A stretch of DNA of 64,000 nt, taken from positions 99,876 to 163,875 of the forward strand of contig CANQRH010000005.1 of assembly GCA_947626225.1 (NCBI GenBank), given 5' to 3'. Made by a program: the position numbers and the translations under genes. Below, piece after piece: positions 33,167 to 42,853 of this stretch; the first letter of the stretch is position 1; each line of letters begins with the position of its first letter. The notes beneath the pieces are model-generated. The model had not been told where the DNA came from. It saw only the letters and a program-made list of their open reading frames with translations, and made no database searches. This DNA comes from Candidatus Gastranaerophilales bacterium. Its GTDB lineage: Bacteria; Cyanobacteriota; Vampirovibrionia; Gastranaerophilales; Gastranaerophilaceae.

Positions 33167-33448
33167 CTATTTTTTAAATTCAAAAATTAATTTTCTTAAA
33201 ATCTCAATTTGATAATCGGTCAAATCAGATACGTCTAAGAGTTGTCTTTTGTTCACTCCGAGTAAATAGTCCGTAGATACGTTCAGGGTGTAGGCGAGAT
33301 TGATTAAGATATCCAAAGAAGGAAATCTGGAGCCTGATTCATAGGCACTGATAATGGATTTTGTTACCCACAGCCTTTTTGCGAGCTGTTCCTGAGTGAG
33401 CTGTTTTTGTTTCCTTAGTTGTTTAATTCTTTTCCCGAAATCAAGCAT
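33167..33448 (-). CDS. XRE-family regulator with C-terminal extension
   Basis: I prefer the ATG at 33448 (MLDFGKRIKQLRKQKQLTQE), preceded by AAGGGGT; an alternative start at 33475 adds nine residues. The 93-residue protein has a Cro/C1 HTH (EQLAKRLWVTKSIISAYESG) and the LAYTLNVSTDYLLGV segment typical of SinR-like regulators, then a short helix. It lies 47 bp upstream of the first hydrogenase-operon gene in the same direction, so it may belong to that operon. Confidence 0.85.
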   Translation of the reverse strand: MLDFGKRIKQLRKQKQLTQEQLAKRLWVTKSIISAYESGSRFPSLDILINLAYTLNVSTDYLLGVNKRQLLDVSDLTDYQIEILRKLIFEFKK

Positions 33449-33569
33449 ATTATACCCCTTATTGAGTAAAAACAATTTATTTAATATTAGTTAACTTATA
33501 GTACTATTTAAGTACACTCATAGTTGACAAAACTATTAAAATTTGTTATGCTCTCATTAGAGGTATGAT

Positions 33570-35681
33570 ATGAGTAATGAAAATGATATGAAGTTGGAAT
33601 GTGCGTTTTCGCTTGCTGAGATGATGGTAGTCATGCTCATAATGAGCATAGTTTTGGCTGCGATGGCGCCTGTTATTACAACGAGAATTAAAGCCGATGA
33701 TGCAATAAGAACTGCGGGAATAATCGGCGGAAACGATGAAAATAACCCGTGGCAATGGACTGAAAACTCGGACACGGATGCTTATTCACAAGCCGACAGA
33801 AACATGATCGGGCAGAAAAAGCTCGGAGCGGACGATGGTGATGCAAAACTTATCATAAATGTTTCGGGCGATATAAATACTGACCACATTCTTTTCAAAC
33901 GTGATAATGCGGATGAATCACTCGGACTTGGTGAGGGTATTTTAGGAAGAATACATCTTGGTACTAATAAAAGTTTTCTGTTCGGTTCATTGGCAGACGG
34001 TACCGTATTATCTGATGAATCAATCGGAATAGGTTATAAAGTCACAGCGGGCGGAACTCCGGAAAGTATTAACAATATTGCTATAGGTATTAATACAATA
34101 TCAAGAGGTGAAGAGAGCTTGGCAATCGGTAATAATACTTCCGTAATCGCGAAGAATTCTTTAGCCATAGGTAACGGAGCGGTAGCAGGAGGAACTCAGA
34201 TAAAGAGTGGTGCGGAAACAAAGTTAGGTAATGCAACTGCTATAGGATTGAATGCAAAGGCATACGGGAGCACCACAGTGGCAATAGGCGCAAGTGCGGA
34301 AGCGGGAGATCCGACAAATGCCACTCAATGCTCAAATTCGGTAGCAATAGGATATGCGGCAAAAGCTACAAAAGAACAATCACTGGCTATAATGCGAATG
34401 GCGGAAGCAAGCGGAACATCTTCAATAGCAATCGGTAAAAATGCTCTGGCTTCAAATACTAATGCTATAGCTATAGGTGCAGCTGATAATGAAGTTAAAG
34501 ATAAAGAAACAGGTGAGATTTTATATTGGAATCGTACAACCGCTTCAGGTATTTCTTCAATAGCTATCGGAACGAGCGCTCAGGTAGTGGCTAATACATC
34601 AATAGCAATTGGCTGGATGGCACGAACAACAGCTTACAGGGCAATAGGAATAGGTCCGGGAGTAGAAGTAACAGGGGAAAAGGCCATTGCTATCGGAAGT
34701 GGTGAAAGCTCGGATAACGAATTCGGGAAACCTGTAGTGCGCGATAATACCCAAGCTATAGGAAACCTTTCAATAGCTATCGGATATAAAGCAATAGGAG
34801 ACGGAGCATACGGTATTGCTATCGGAACAACTACATCGGCAGGCGAGAGTGCTATAGCAATCGGACGAAGTACCCAAGCAAGTGCTGGTTCCATAGCTAT
34901 GGGGACTTCTTCAAAAGCATCAAATTTAAGAAGTATAAGCATAGGTGTCGATTCAGCAGCAGAAGGCAGGTATTGCGTAAATATTGGTTCTGATGCAAAA
35001 ACACCTGAATCATACGCTGTAGCCTTAGGACCACATGCAAACGCAAAAGGGAATTATTCTACTGCCCTGGGAATGCGGTCAGGTGCCAATGCTACATCTG
35101 CCATAAGTATCGGTTCTTATGCCGGTGCTTCCGGAGAAAACTCTATAGCAATAGGTTCTGCTGCTTATAATTCTGCTAACGGAACTTTAACCTACGAGGT
35201 AAAAGCAACCGGTAGCAATTCAGTAGCAATAGGTTCCCAGGCACAAGCTACCCACGATTGGGATTTTATTTTAGGCAGTGCTAACCACAATGTTAAAATC
35301 CCCGGTACACTCACCGTAAAAGGTGCAAATGTCACATCAGACAAACGTCTGAAATATATTAAAGGTGAAAATAAAAACGGACTTGATGCTGTAAGAAAGA
35401 TGAAAGTCTACAACTTCACCTTCAAAAAAGACCAAAACAAAGAACCCAGAGTCGGTGTCATAGCACAAGAACTTCAAAAAATCCTTCCCGATGCCGTCAA
35501 AAAAGGCTCTGACGGGTTCTTAACCATACGTATAGATGACATCATCTATACATTAGTCAATGCGGTAAAAGAATTAGACCGCAAAGTTTCCGAACTCACC
35601 CAAACACTTAAACAGGTTCAAGCGGAACAAAAAAGAATTAATAAAAGGCTCGATACTTTAGAGCAGAAATCTGTACATTGA
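33570..35681 (+). CDS. Composite surface protein: prepilin N-terminus, YadA-type head repeats, S74 chaperone domain
   Basis: 703 residues. Residues 1-40 form a prepilin leader and helix (A|FSLAEMMVVMLIMSIVLA, Glu at +5, Ala rather than Gly at -1). Residues 150-570 hold many imperfect 14-mer repeats of the trimeric-autotransporter head type, with cores such as SIAIG, AIAIG, SVAIG and STALG. Residues 585-660 form an intramolecular chaperone of peptidase family S74: the autocleavage Ser590-Asp591 lies in TSDKRLK, with VGVIAQELQKILPDAV following. A C-terminal coiled coil follows from about 665. The combination suggests a trimeric fibre exported through a pilus-like system. Confidence 0.88.
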   Translation: MSNENDMKLECAFSLAEMMVVMLIMSIVLAAMAPVITTRIKADDAIRTAGIIGGNDENNPWQWTENSDTDAYSQADRNMIGQKKLGADDGDAKLIINVSGDINTDHILFKRDNADESLGLGEGILGRIHLGTNKSFLFGSLADGTVLSDESIGIGYKVTAGGTPESINNIAIGINTISRGEESLAIGNNTSVIAKNSLAIGNGAVAGGTQIKSGAETKLGNATAIGLNAKAYGSTTVAIGASAEAGDPTNATQCSNSVAIGYAAKATKEQSLAIMRMAEASGTSSIAIGKNALASNTNAIAIGAADNEVKDKETGEILYWNRTTASGISSIAIGTSAQVVANTSIAIGWMARTTAYRAIGIGPGVEVTGEKAIAIGSGESSDNEFGKPVVRDNTQAIGNLSIAIGYKAIGDGAYGIAIGTTTSAGESAIAIGRSTQASAGSIAMGTSSKASNLRSISIGVDSAAEGRYCVNIGSDAKTPESYAVALGPHANAKGNYSTALGMRSGANATSAISIGSYAGASGENSIAIGSAAYNSANGTLTYEVKATGSNSVAIGSQAQATHDWDFILGSANHNVKIPGTLTVKGANVTSDKRLKYIKGENKNGLDAVRKMKVYNFTFKKDQNKEPRVGVIAQELQKILPDAVKKGSDGFLTIRIDDIIYTLVNAVKELDRKVSELTQTLKQVQAEQKRINKRLDTLEQKSVH

Positions 35682-35684
35682 AGA

Positions 35685-35788
35685 AGTTACTAAGTTATTA
35701 AGTTAGTAGTTACTAAGTTCGTTACGGTTCGCTGCGCGAACGGAGTAGATATAAGTTACTAGGTTAACAGTTATTAAGTTACTAGGTT
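35685..35788 (+). repeat. Degenerate direct repeats of AGTTACTAAGTT
   Basis: The 12-mer AGTTACTA(A/G)GTT occurs at 35685, 35708, 35754 and 35777, with shorter variants between. A small GC-rich hairpin (GTTCG/CGAAC) lies in the middle. It begins 4 bp after the stop of the composite surface protein gene. Confidence 0.75.
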
Positions 35789-35823
35789 CTTATCGGTGCT
35801 TCGCACATAAAAGAATATAAAAA

Positions 35824-36004
35824 GTAGCACGAACACCCAATGTGGCGGGTGGAACGGCTACAAACCACAAACCTTTACCGTTGATATTTTTCATTAATCA
35901 ACGGAGAGGGGAGAAAAATTTCTCATTCAACTTAGGCTCCGCGCAAGCGGAAAGCTTAAAACATTCCTCTCCTGCTATAAAATAGCAGGAGTTTCCTTTT
36001 TTTT
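35824..36004 (+). ncRNA. Candidate structured RNA with its own terminator
   Basis: Helices found by eye: GTAGC/GCTAC (35824/35857) enclosing CACCC/GGGTG; CCGTTGAT/ATCAACGG (35878/35897); GGAGAGG/CCTCTCC (35903/35966) enclosing GAGAAA/TTTCTC and a stem with GCAA tetraloop (TCCGC/GCGGA) extended by TTAGGC/GCTTAA; then the terminator hairpin CTCCTGCTAT/ATAGCAGGAG with a T-rich tail to 36004. No protein is encoded. It matches none of the RNA families I can recall (not RNase P, tmRNA or SRP; 6S RNA could not be excluded). Confidence 0.5.
35969..36004 (+). terminator. Rho-independent terminator
   Basis: A 10-bp perfect stem (CTCCTGCTAT, loop AAA, ATAGCAGGAG) followed by TTTCC and T8. It closes the structured RNA region upstream of nadK. 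Confidence 0.92.
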
Positions 36005-36162
36005 ACCCCCTGTGTCTACAATCTTTCATACTTCAAACATCCGTTTTACCCTCTCGCAAAGGTACGACATTGCCGTTTAACGCGAGCAGGCTTGATGAGC
36101 ATTGTTTTTGTGTACACTTTACAACTTTTTCATTAATACATACTTTATGATATAATTTCTTT

Positions 36163-36951
36163 ATGAAAAATTTCGCGGTTTGTTTTAATCATAAAATAAC
36201 TAATTCTGTCGAAGTTAAAGACAAACTTCTTGATATCCTCAATTCTAAAGGTCTTAATGTCCAAAGCCTCGATATCGACAACTTAAAAAACGGTTATGAT
36301 TTCGTGTTTGTTATCGGCGGTGACGGAACAATTTTGAAAACCGCAAGATTCTTTGCTAAATTCCAAATCCCCATTTTTGGAATTAATCTGGGCAGACTCG
36401 GTTTTTTATCCCAATCTTCCAAAGAAAATATAGAAACTTCCGTTGACAAAATTCTGAACGGTGATTTTGTTATCCAAGACAGAGTTATGCTTAAAAGCGG
36501 AAATTACACTGCCCTGAATGATTTCGTTATTAAAGGCTGTGATACGGGCAGAACTACACGGTTTTCTTTGAAAATTAACGATAAATTCGCCGGAGATTAT
36601 CTTGCAGACGGTATTATAGTTTCTACCCCAACGGGTTCTACGGCTTACGGCTTATCCGCAGGCGGCCCCGTGCTTGCTCCGTCTTTAAAAGCTTTTGTTA
36701 TTGTTCCTATTTGCCCTCATACCCTGACTGCACGCCCTGTTGTTATCCCTGATTGCGAACATATTTCAATTATCCCTGACGGGAATTATGTATTGTCCTG
36801 CGACGGACAGGAACTTTATGAACTTAAAAACGAAATCGTTATCGAAAAATCACTTTATTCCGCTAAACTGGCACTTCTTGATGATAACGCTTTCTACACC
36901 GTTCTGGAAAATAAACTTCACTGGTCTACCCCTCCCGTTTACCTAAATTAA
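36163..36951 (+). CDS. nadK: NAD kinase
   Basis: Phosphorylates NAD to NADP. The 262-residue protein has the nucleotide-binding GGDGT in VIGGDGTILKTARF near residue 47, INLGRLGFL, the ND motif in ALNDFVIK, and TPTGSTAYGLSAGGP, which are the family's conserved blocks. A TATAAT lies 19 bp upstream of the start. It is the only gene between the structured RNA and ftsZ. Confidence 0.95.
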   Translation: MKNFAVCFNHKITNSVEVKDKLLDILNSKGLNVQSLDIDNLKNGYDFVFVIGGDGTILKTARFFAKFQIPIFGINLGRLGFLSQSSKENIETSVDKILNGDFVIQDRVMLKSGNYTALNDFVIKGCDTGRTTRFSLKINDKFAGDYLADGIIVSTPTGSTAYGLSAGGPVLAPSLKAFVIVPICPHTLTARPVVIPDCEHISIIPDGNYVLSCDGQELYELKNEIVIEKSLYSAKLALLDDNAFYTVLENKLHWSTPPVYLN

Positions 36952-37096
36952 GCATGCCGATTTTCACAATATACAAGGATTTCAGCTTATTATATTAACT
37001 TTTGTTCATAATTACCCGCAAATTATTGTACATTTTTTTTATTTAAAATACTATGTTATTATACTATTGTCGTTAAACAACTAAAGAGGTAACAAA

Positions 37097-38266
37097 GTGG
37101 AAAATTTCGTATCAGATATCTTTGCAAAAAAAGATGAATCAACAGACAGCGAACGCAGATCACCTATTAACCCTACTAAAATTAAAGTTGTCGGTGTAGG
37201 CGGCGGCGGCGGAAATGCTGTTAACAGAATGATTAAAGCAGGACTTTCAGGTGTTGAGTTCTGGTTAATGAATACAGATTTACAAGTTCTGGAATACGGA
37301 CAAACAAGCAACAAAATTCAGCTTGGCGCAAAATCAACGGCAGGTCTCGGCGCAGGCGGAGATCCGACTGTGGGTGAAAGAGCCGCTGAAGAAGCTCAAC
37401 AAGAAATTACTCAGGCACTTGACGGCGCGGATATGGTATTTATCACCGCAGGTATGGGCGGCGGTACCGGTACCGGTGCAGCTCCGATTGTCGCTAAAAT
37501 TGCCAAAGAATTAGGCATTTTGACAATCGCTGTCGTTACTAAACCGTTTACCTGGGAAGGCCGTAAAAGACAAAATCAGGCTGAACAAGGTTTGGAAAAA
37601 CTTAGAGAAGCTGTCGATGCCGTAATCGTGGTTCCTAACGATAAATTATTACAGGTTGTTGACAGACAGGTTTCATTAACCGAATCGTTCATTATCGTTG
37701 ATGAAGTCCTGTTGAGAGGTGTTCAGGGTATTTCCGATATTATTACGGTTCCCGGACTTATCAACGTTGACTTTGCCGATGTTAAATGCGTTATGCAGGC
37801 TTCAGGTTCGGCTCTTATGGGTATCGGCCGCGGACAGGGCGAAGGCAGAGCTATTAAAGCTGCTGAAATCGCTATCAACTCTCAGTTACTCGAATCTTCT
37901 ATCAACGGCGCTACGGGTGTTATCGTTAACATCACAGGCGGCCCCGATATGACATTACACGAAATATCCGATGCCGCAAATATTATTCATGATGCCGTTA
38001 ATGACGATGCTACGGTTATTATCGGTACCGCGGTTAATGAAAATATTCAGGGCGAAATTCAAATTACCGTTATTGCTACCGGTTTTGAAATGAAAACCCA
38101 AATGAATAATGCGGTTAAGACCGATATAAAACAGCTCAGTGCATCTGACTTCTTTGCGGGTACTTTCAGCTCATCCGCTGCTGAACAACCTGTAAGAAGA
38201 CCTTCTATACCGGATGTTTCTCCGAGCTTTACAAATATAGAAATTCCTGACTTTTTGAAAAAGTAA
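37097..38266 (+). CDS. ftsZ: Cell division protein FtsZ
   Basis: Tubulin-like GTPase that forms the Z ring. The 389-residue protein has [13 protein letters not shown] near residue 34, the tubulin signature [12 protein letters not shown], the T7-loop NVDFADVK, and the C-terminal membrane-anchor partner peptide [10 protein letters not shown] variable linker of about 50 residues precedes that peptide. ftsA and ftsQ are not adjacent. It starts after a GAGGTAACAAA Shine-Dalgarno; the start codon is GTG. Confidence 0.97.
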   Translation: MENFVSDIFAKKDESTDSERRSPINPTKIKVVGVGGGGGNAVNRMIKAGLSGVEFWLMNTDLQVLEYGQTSNKIQLGAKSTAGLGAGGDPTVGERAAEEAQQEITQALDGADMVFITAGMGGGTGTGAAPIVAKIAKELGILTIAVVTKPFTWEGRKRQNQAEQGLEKLREAVDAVIVVPNDKLLQVVDRQVSLTESFIIVDEVLLRGVQGISDIITVPGLINVDFADVKCVMQASGSALMGIGRGQGEGRAIKAAEIAINSQLLESSINGATGVIVNITGGPDMTLHEISDAANIIHDAVNDDATVIIGTAVNENIQGEIQITVIATGFEMKTQMNNAVKTDIKQLSASDFFAGTFSSSAAEQPVRRPSIPDVSPSFTNIEIPDFLKK

Positions 38267-38288
38267 CACAAAAGTTGGGAGTATGAAA

Positions 38289-38323
38289 AAACGAGGGATT
38301 TAAAAATCCCTCGTTTATTTTTT
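38289..38323. terminator. Bidirectional terminator between ftsZ and the PpiC gene
   Basis: AACGAGGGATTT and AAATCCCTCGTT form a 12-bp stem, flanked by A-rich and T-rich runs. It lies between two convergent genes. Confidence 0.9.
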
Positions 38324-38333
38324 TTCTTGTTTA

Positions 38334-39464
38334 TTATTTGCCTTGAGTTTGCTGCTCTTTTTTGATTTCCTTACCTTTTTTAAGAGCTTCCTGCAAAGCT
38401 TTTTTACTTGATTCAGGTGAATATTCCGAATTTACGTATTCAATTTTCGCATTCTTCTTTAATGATTCGGTCAAATTGTCAATAAGCTCAATTTGTTTCT
38501 GGTTTTCAAGATAAGCTTTTATATCATTTTTAACTTTTTCATAAGGTGTCTGACCTGCGGCAGCTCTGTCGGTAACCATTATGATATGATAGCCGTATTG
38601 TGTTCTGACGAGTTTGTCGGAAACAGTATTCGGCTTCATGGAAAATGCAGCTTTTGAAAACTCGGGAACCATTTCTTTTTCGGAGAAAAATCCTAAATCC
38701 CCGCCTTTAACCGCGCTCGCATTATCTTCGGAATTTTCTTTTGCCAGTTTGGCAAATTGTGAAGGATCTTTTTTGGCTTGTGCAAGCAGTTGATTTGCTT
38801 TTGCTTCTTTTGCCTGAATTTCTTCATTTACTTTTGCTTTGACCGAACTGTCATCAAGGTCTTTGGATTTTGATTTTATACCTTGAGTAATTTCTTCGGG
38901 ATTAACCGAAATCAAGATATGAGAAGCTCTGACCTTGTCGGGATGTTTAAATTTGTCCGTATTTTCATTGTAGAATTTTTTTGCTTCCGCATCCGAAACG
39001 CTTGAAGAACCGAGCTCTTTAGCAAGCTTTTTCATTTTGACTTCTTCTTTTAAATCTTTTTTGAACTGAGAAGCGGTTATGCCGTTTTGCTTCAAAAGCA
39101 GATCAAGTTGTTCTTTTGAACCTAATTTGTCTATAATATCTTTGACGGCATTTTCTACGTCTTCGTTTGAAACTTCAATTTTACGTTTAGCCATTTCTTC
39201 GTTCAACAATGTTTTTACAATAAGTTCATTAATTACTCTGTCTTTAATCATGAGGTATATAAAGCTGTTTTTATCGCTTTTTACGTCCACCCCTAAAGCT
39301 TTCAGCATTCCGCCTTGAGCCTGTTTGTCGAACATTTCGTCAAATTGTCCCTGAGTTATTTTTTGATCGTTTACCTTGATAATGGCTTCTCCGGATTTAA
39401 GCCCGCATCCTGCGAACAATACCGCTGATATTGCGAGTGCCGCAAATAATTTTTTACCTCTCAT
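38334..39464 (-). CDS. PpiC/SurA-type peptidyl-prolyl isomerase lipoprotein
   Basis: A 376-residue exported foldase. The signal peptide ends in the lipobox LFAGC (Cys20). A SurA-like N-terminal helical region (QITQGQFDEMF, then TLLNEEMAKRKIEVS) precedes a parvulin domain seen in KVRASHILISVNPE, KGGDLGFFSEKEMVPEF and TQYGYHIIMV. The C-terminal 60 residues are charged and helical. It would assist folding or passage of envelope proteins. Its start overlaps the mfd stop as ATGA, so both are co-translated. Confidence 0.9.
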   Translation of the reverse strand: MRGKKLFAALAISAVLFAGCGLKSGEAIIKVNDQKITQGQFDEMFDKQAQGGMLKALGVDVKSDKNSFIYLMIKDRVINELIVKTLLNEEMAKRKIEVSNEDVENAVKDIIDKLGSKEQLDLLLKQNGITASQFKKDLKEEVKMKKLAKELGSSSVSDAEAKKFYNENTDKFKHPDKVRASHILISVNPEEITQGIKSKSKDLDDSSVKAKVNEEIQAKEAKANQLLAQAKKDPSQFAKLAKENSEDNASAVKGGDLGFFSEKEMVPEFSKAAFSMKPNTVSDKLVRTQYGYHIIMVTDRAAAGQTPYEKVKNDIKAYLENQKQIELIDNLTESLKKNAKIEYVNSEYSPESSKKALQEALKKGKEIKKEQQTQGK

Positions 39465-42400
39465 AATCTCTCCTTTACGTTGATATCATTAATAACTTTA
39501 TTTATATAATAAAACAAATCCGTTAAAATGTTAAATACTTCATTAAAGTTTAAATATGAATTGTTAAATAACAGTATGGATTTACCTTCGGTACAAGATG
39601 AAGGTGCGTTGGTAAATTTTATTCTTTTAAGAATTTCGTTCGGAATACTGTTGTGAATAATTTTCCATTCCGGCTGACTGAAGGGTGTGTAAATCCTTAT
39701 ATTGTCTTCTGTTTCCCGAATTAAAGATATTTTAACATCGGTTGCGGAAAGTCTTAATTTAATCAATTTTATTAAGTTTTCAACACTTTCGGGCGGTTTG
39801 GAAAAACGGTCTTTCCATTCATCTGTTATATAATCCAGCTCAACATCGGATTTGACATCAGCCAGACGTTTATATTCAATCATTTTTTGTTCGGGTGAAC
39901 CTGCCCAATCATCGGGAATGAATGCCGTAACATTTATATCTATTATTGCGGGATTTGACTTATCCACAATTTGACCCTGAAGCTCCTGAACGGTTTCTTC
40001 CAAAAGTTGGCAGTATGTGTCAAAGCCGACATTTACCATGTGACCGTGCTGTTTTGTCCCCAGAATATTTCCTACACCGCGAATTTCAATGTCACGTAAT
40101 GCAATTCTGTAACCGCTTCCGAGTGTGGTAAATTCTTTTATTGCTTTCAATCTTTGTACGGCATCTTTGGTTAATTCTTTTGATTTTGTGTAGAAACAGT
40201 AGCAGTATGCTTGTCTTTGAGAACGTCCCACACGTCCTCTCAGCTGGTAAAGCTGCGCAAGTCCGAATTTGTCGGCATTATGTATTATCATTGTATTGGC
40301 ATTGGGAATATCAATACCGTTTTCAATAATTGTAGTTGCAAGAAGTACATCGTATTCATGGTTTGCAAAATCAATGATAACGTTTTCAAGTGTTTTTTCA
40401 TCCATTTGCCCGTGCCCGACTGCAATTCTGGCGTTCGGTACAAGTTTTTGCAGCTGAACCCTGAATTCTTCAATAGATTCAACACGGTTATAAAGATAAA
40501 AAACCTGTCCTTCTCTGTCAATTTCATGGATTATGGCATTTTTAACCGTGTTTTCATTCCATTCTCCGACATAAGTCCTTATGGGAAGTCTGTTTTTGGG
40601 AGGAGTATTTATTACCGAAATATCCTTTATTCCCGAAAGCGACATATAAAGAGTTCTTGGGATAGGGGTAGCAGACATTGTAATAATATCAATATTTTCT
40701 CTTAAAGCTTTTAATTTTTCTTTATGGCGTACTCCGAATCTGTGTTCTTCGTCAATTACGAGAAGCCCCAAATCTTTAAACACTATACCTTCCTGCAAAA
40801 GTCTGTGAGTTCCTATAACTACATCACATTGACCTGTTGCAAGATGTTTGATTGTTTCTTTCTGCTCTTTAGGTGATTTAAAACGCGAAAGCAATTCGAC
40901 ATTGACACCAAAAGGTTTAAACCGTTCGCTAATTGTCTGAAAGTGTTGAAAAGCCAGAATAGTTGTGGGTACGACAACAGCTGTTTGTTTGCCTGAGGTT
41001 ACGGCTTTAAATATACCGCGCATTGCAACTTCCGTTTTTCCAAAGCCTACATCCCCGCAAATAAGTCTGTCCATAGGCTGTTCACTTTCCATATCGGCTT
41101 TTACATCGTTGATTGCCTTCATTTGATCAGGCGTTTCGGTATACTCAAAGGCTTCTTCCATTTCCACCTGCCATGTGGTGTCGGGCATAAATTCAATACC
41201 CTTCTGCATTTTTCTTTTTGCATAAAGTCGTAAAAGATCATAAGCAACCTGTTCAACTTCTTTTTTGACACGGGTTTTGGTGGATTCCCAATCTTTACCG
41301 CCCATTCTTGAAAGTTTGGGTTTCAAAGTCCCCGAACCTCTGTAGCGTACAAGAAGGTTAATTTGTTCTGCGGGGATATGCAGTTTATCTTTGTTTGCAT
41401 ATTCTATTGTCAGGTAATCTTTCAACTGCCCGTCAATTTCCTGCTGAGAAAGCCCTTTATAAATCCCGACACCGTGGATACTGTGTACAACGTATTCACC
41501 CTCTTTTATATCATTAATATTTTCTATATATTCGGGTTTTTCCTTGTAATAAGAACGTTTTGTCGATGTTACTTCTTTTGTGCGTTTGTTAAATAATTCT
41601 CTGTCGGTTAAAATTATTGTATTAAAATCTTCAAGTACGGAACCTGATGAGTATATGCTTTCATTGTATTCAATATCAAAAATGTCGTGTTCCGAAAGAA
41701 TTTCTTTTACGCGTTCAGGATAATCAGTTGCTATAATAATACGTTTTTGCCTGTTTTGAATTATATAATCCGCTATGGCATCAGGATTTGCTCCGAAATT
41801 TTGCACCGGCATGGAATTAAATTCGGTAATATTGTCGGAAGATCCGTCTATAAAGTTATTTAAACCGATTTTTACAAAGCCTGCCGATTTTTGAATAAAA
41901 TCTTCAAAAGGTATATGATTTCTGCCTTTTAAGTCAATATGCAAACCCAATTTCAAGTTTTCCCGAAGCTGATCTTCAAGGTTTTTGTCAACATATTCAT
42001 ATTTTGAGAATATTTCCGAAGTCTCGTCTAATACAAGAATATAATCGTTAAAATAGTCTAAAACTCCCGTCATTTCAGAGTTAAAATAATTTTGATAAAT
42101 TTCTATTCCTTCAAAGTATCCTTCTTCTTCTTCCGATTTGATTTCATCGGGAATGCCTTTATCAATCGTAAATTTATACAGGGGCATAATTTTTGCCAAA
42201 GAAGTTTTTTCAACTGATTTTTGGGTTTCATTATCAAAGTATCTGATGTCAACAATTTCATCTCCCCAAAGCTCAACCCTCAAAGGATTTTTATCCAAAG
42301 AATAAAAGTCAATAATATCTCCCCTTATACTGAATTCGCCGATATCAGATACCATGGTCGAGCGTTTGTAGCCCAAGTCAATAAACTTTTGTAAAAGCTC

Positions 42401-42832
42401 TTTCAGGTTAATTTCGTCACCGATTTTCAGCGTAATTGTATTTTGACTGTAAAAGTCTTCTTTAGGAAATTTTTCAAGCAAAACTTTTACCGGGGCTATT
42501 ACAATATCCGGTTTTTCTGTCAAAATCCTTACCTGCTCCGCATAATCGTACAGGTTAGGTGACACACTTTCGTACATAGAAATATTTTGAAACGGAATTA
42601 TTTCAGGGTTTTCACCGAACGCTTTTATCAAATCATTATGATATCTGAGAGCATTTTGTTCAGTTGCGGTAACAAAAAGAATTTTTTTGTTCGTAATTTT
42701 TTTGATTTTGGTTATCAGTAAAAGTCTTAAAAATGAAGTAAGACCGGTAATGTTAAAAGAACATAAACCTGTCAGATATCTCTCAAACAATGCATAATTT
42801 TCATTATTTTCGGGCCCTTGAATATTAAGCAT
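39461..42832 (-). CDS. mfd: Transcription-repair coupling factor Mfd
   Basis: A 1123-residue ATPase that removes stalled RNA polymerase and recruits UvrA. The order is standard: UvrB-like region at the N-terminus, an RNA-polymerase interaction domain (GEYVVHSIHGVGIYKGL), helicase motifs GDVGFGKTEVAMR, DEEHRFGV and TMSATPIPRTLYMSL, then LRGRVGRS and a C-terminal UvrA-masking domain starting about residue 1000. The downstream foldase gene overlaps it by 4 bp; the upstream gene is the zinc-ribbon TonB-like one, 22 bp away. Confidence 0.97.
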   Translation of the reverse strand: MLNIQGPENNENYALFERYLTGLCSFNITGLTSFLRLLLITKIKKITNKKILFVTATEQNALRYHNDLIKAFGENPEIIPFQNISMYESVSPNLYDYAEQVRILTEKPDIVIAPVKVLLEKFPKEDFYSQNTITLKIGDEINLKELLQKFIDLGYKRSTMVSDIGEFSIRGDIIDFYSLDKNPLRVELWGDEIVDIRYFDNETQKSVEKTSLAKIMPLYKFTIDKGIPDEIKSEEEEGYFEGIEIYQNYFNSEMTGVLDYFNDYILVLDETSEIFSKYEYVDKNLEDQLRENLKLGLHIDLKGRNHIPFEDFIQKSAGFVKIGLNNFIDGSSDNITEFNSMPVQNFGANPDAIADYIIQNRQKRIIIATDYPERVKEILSEHDIFDIEYNESIYSSGSVLEDFNTIILTDRELFNKRTKEVTSTKRSYYKEKPEYIENINDIKEGEYVVHSIHGVGIYKGLSQQEIDGQLKDYLTIEYANKDKLHIPAEQINLLVRYRGSGTLKPKLSRMGGKDWESTKTRVKKEVEQVAYDLLRLYAKRKMQKGIEFMPDTTWQVEMEEAFEYTETPDQMKAINDVKADMESEQPMDRLICGDVGFGKTEVAMRGIFKAVTSGKQTAVVVPTTILAFQHFQTISERFKPFGVNVELLSRFKSPKEQKETIKHLATGQCDVVIGTHRLLQEGIVFKDLGLLVIDEEHRFGVRHKEKLKALRENIDIITMSATPIPRTLYMSLSGIKDISVINTPPKNRLPIRTYVGEWNENTVKNAIIHEIDREGQVFYLYNRVESIEEFRVQLQKLVPNARIAVGHGQMDEKTLENVIIDFANHEYDVLLATTIIENGIDIPNANTMIIHNADKFGLAQLYQLRGRVGRSQRQAYCYCFYTKSKELTKDAVQRLKAIKEFTTLGSGYRIALRDIEIRGVGNILGTKQHGHMVNVGFDTYCQLLEETVQELQGQIVDKSNPAIIDINVTAFIPDDWAGSPEQKMIEYKRLADVKSDVELDYITDEWKDRFSKPPESVENLIKLIKLRLSATDVKISLIRETEDNIRIYTPFSQPEWKIIHNSIPNEILKRIKFTNAPSSCTEGKSILLFNNSYLNFNEVFNILTDLFYYINKVINDINVKERL

Positions 42833-42853
42833 AATTGTATTTTAGCACATAAT

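Noticed and set aside
34634..34942. Minus-strand ORF with repeats of PIAIA-type motifs
   Set aside because: Antisense shadow of the YadA-type head repeats on the plus strand.
33990..35250. Regularly spaced short repeats that might be a CRISPR array
   Set aside because: They are degenerate coding repeats (SIAIG 14-mers) inside one open reading frame, without constant DNA repeats or unique spacers.
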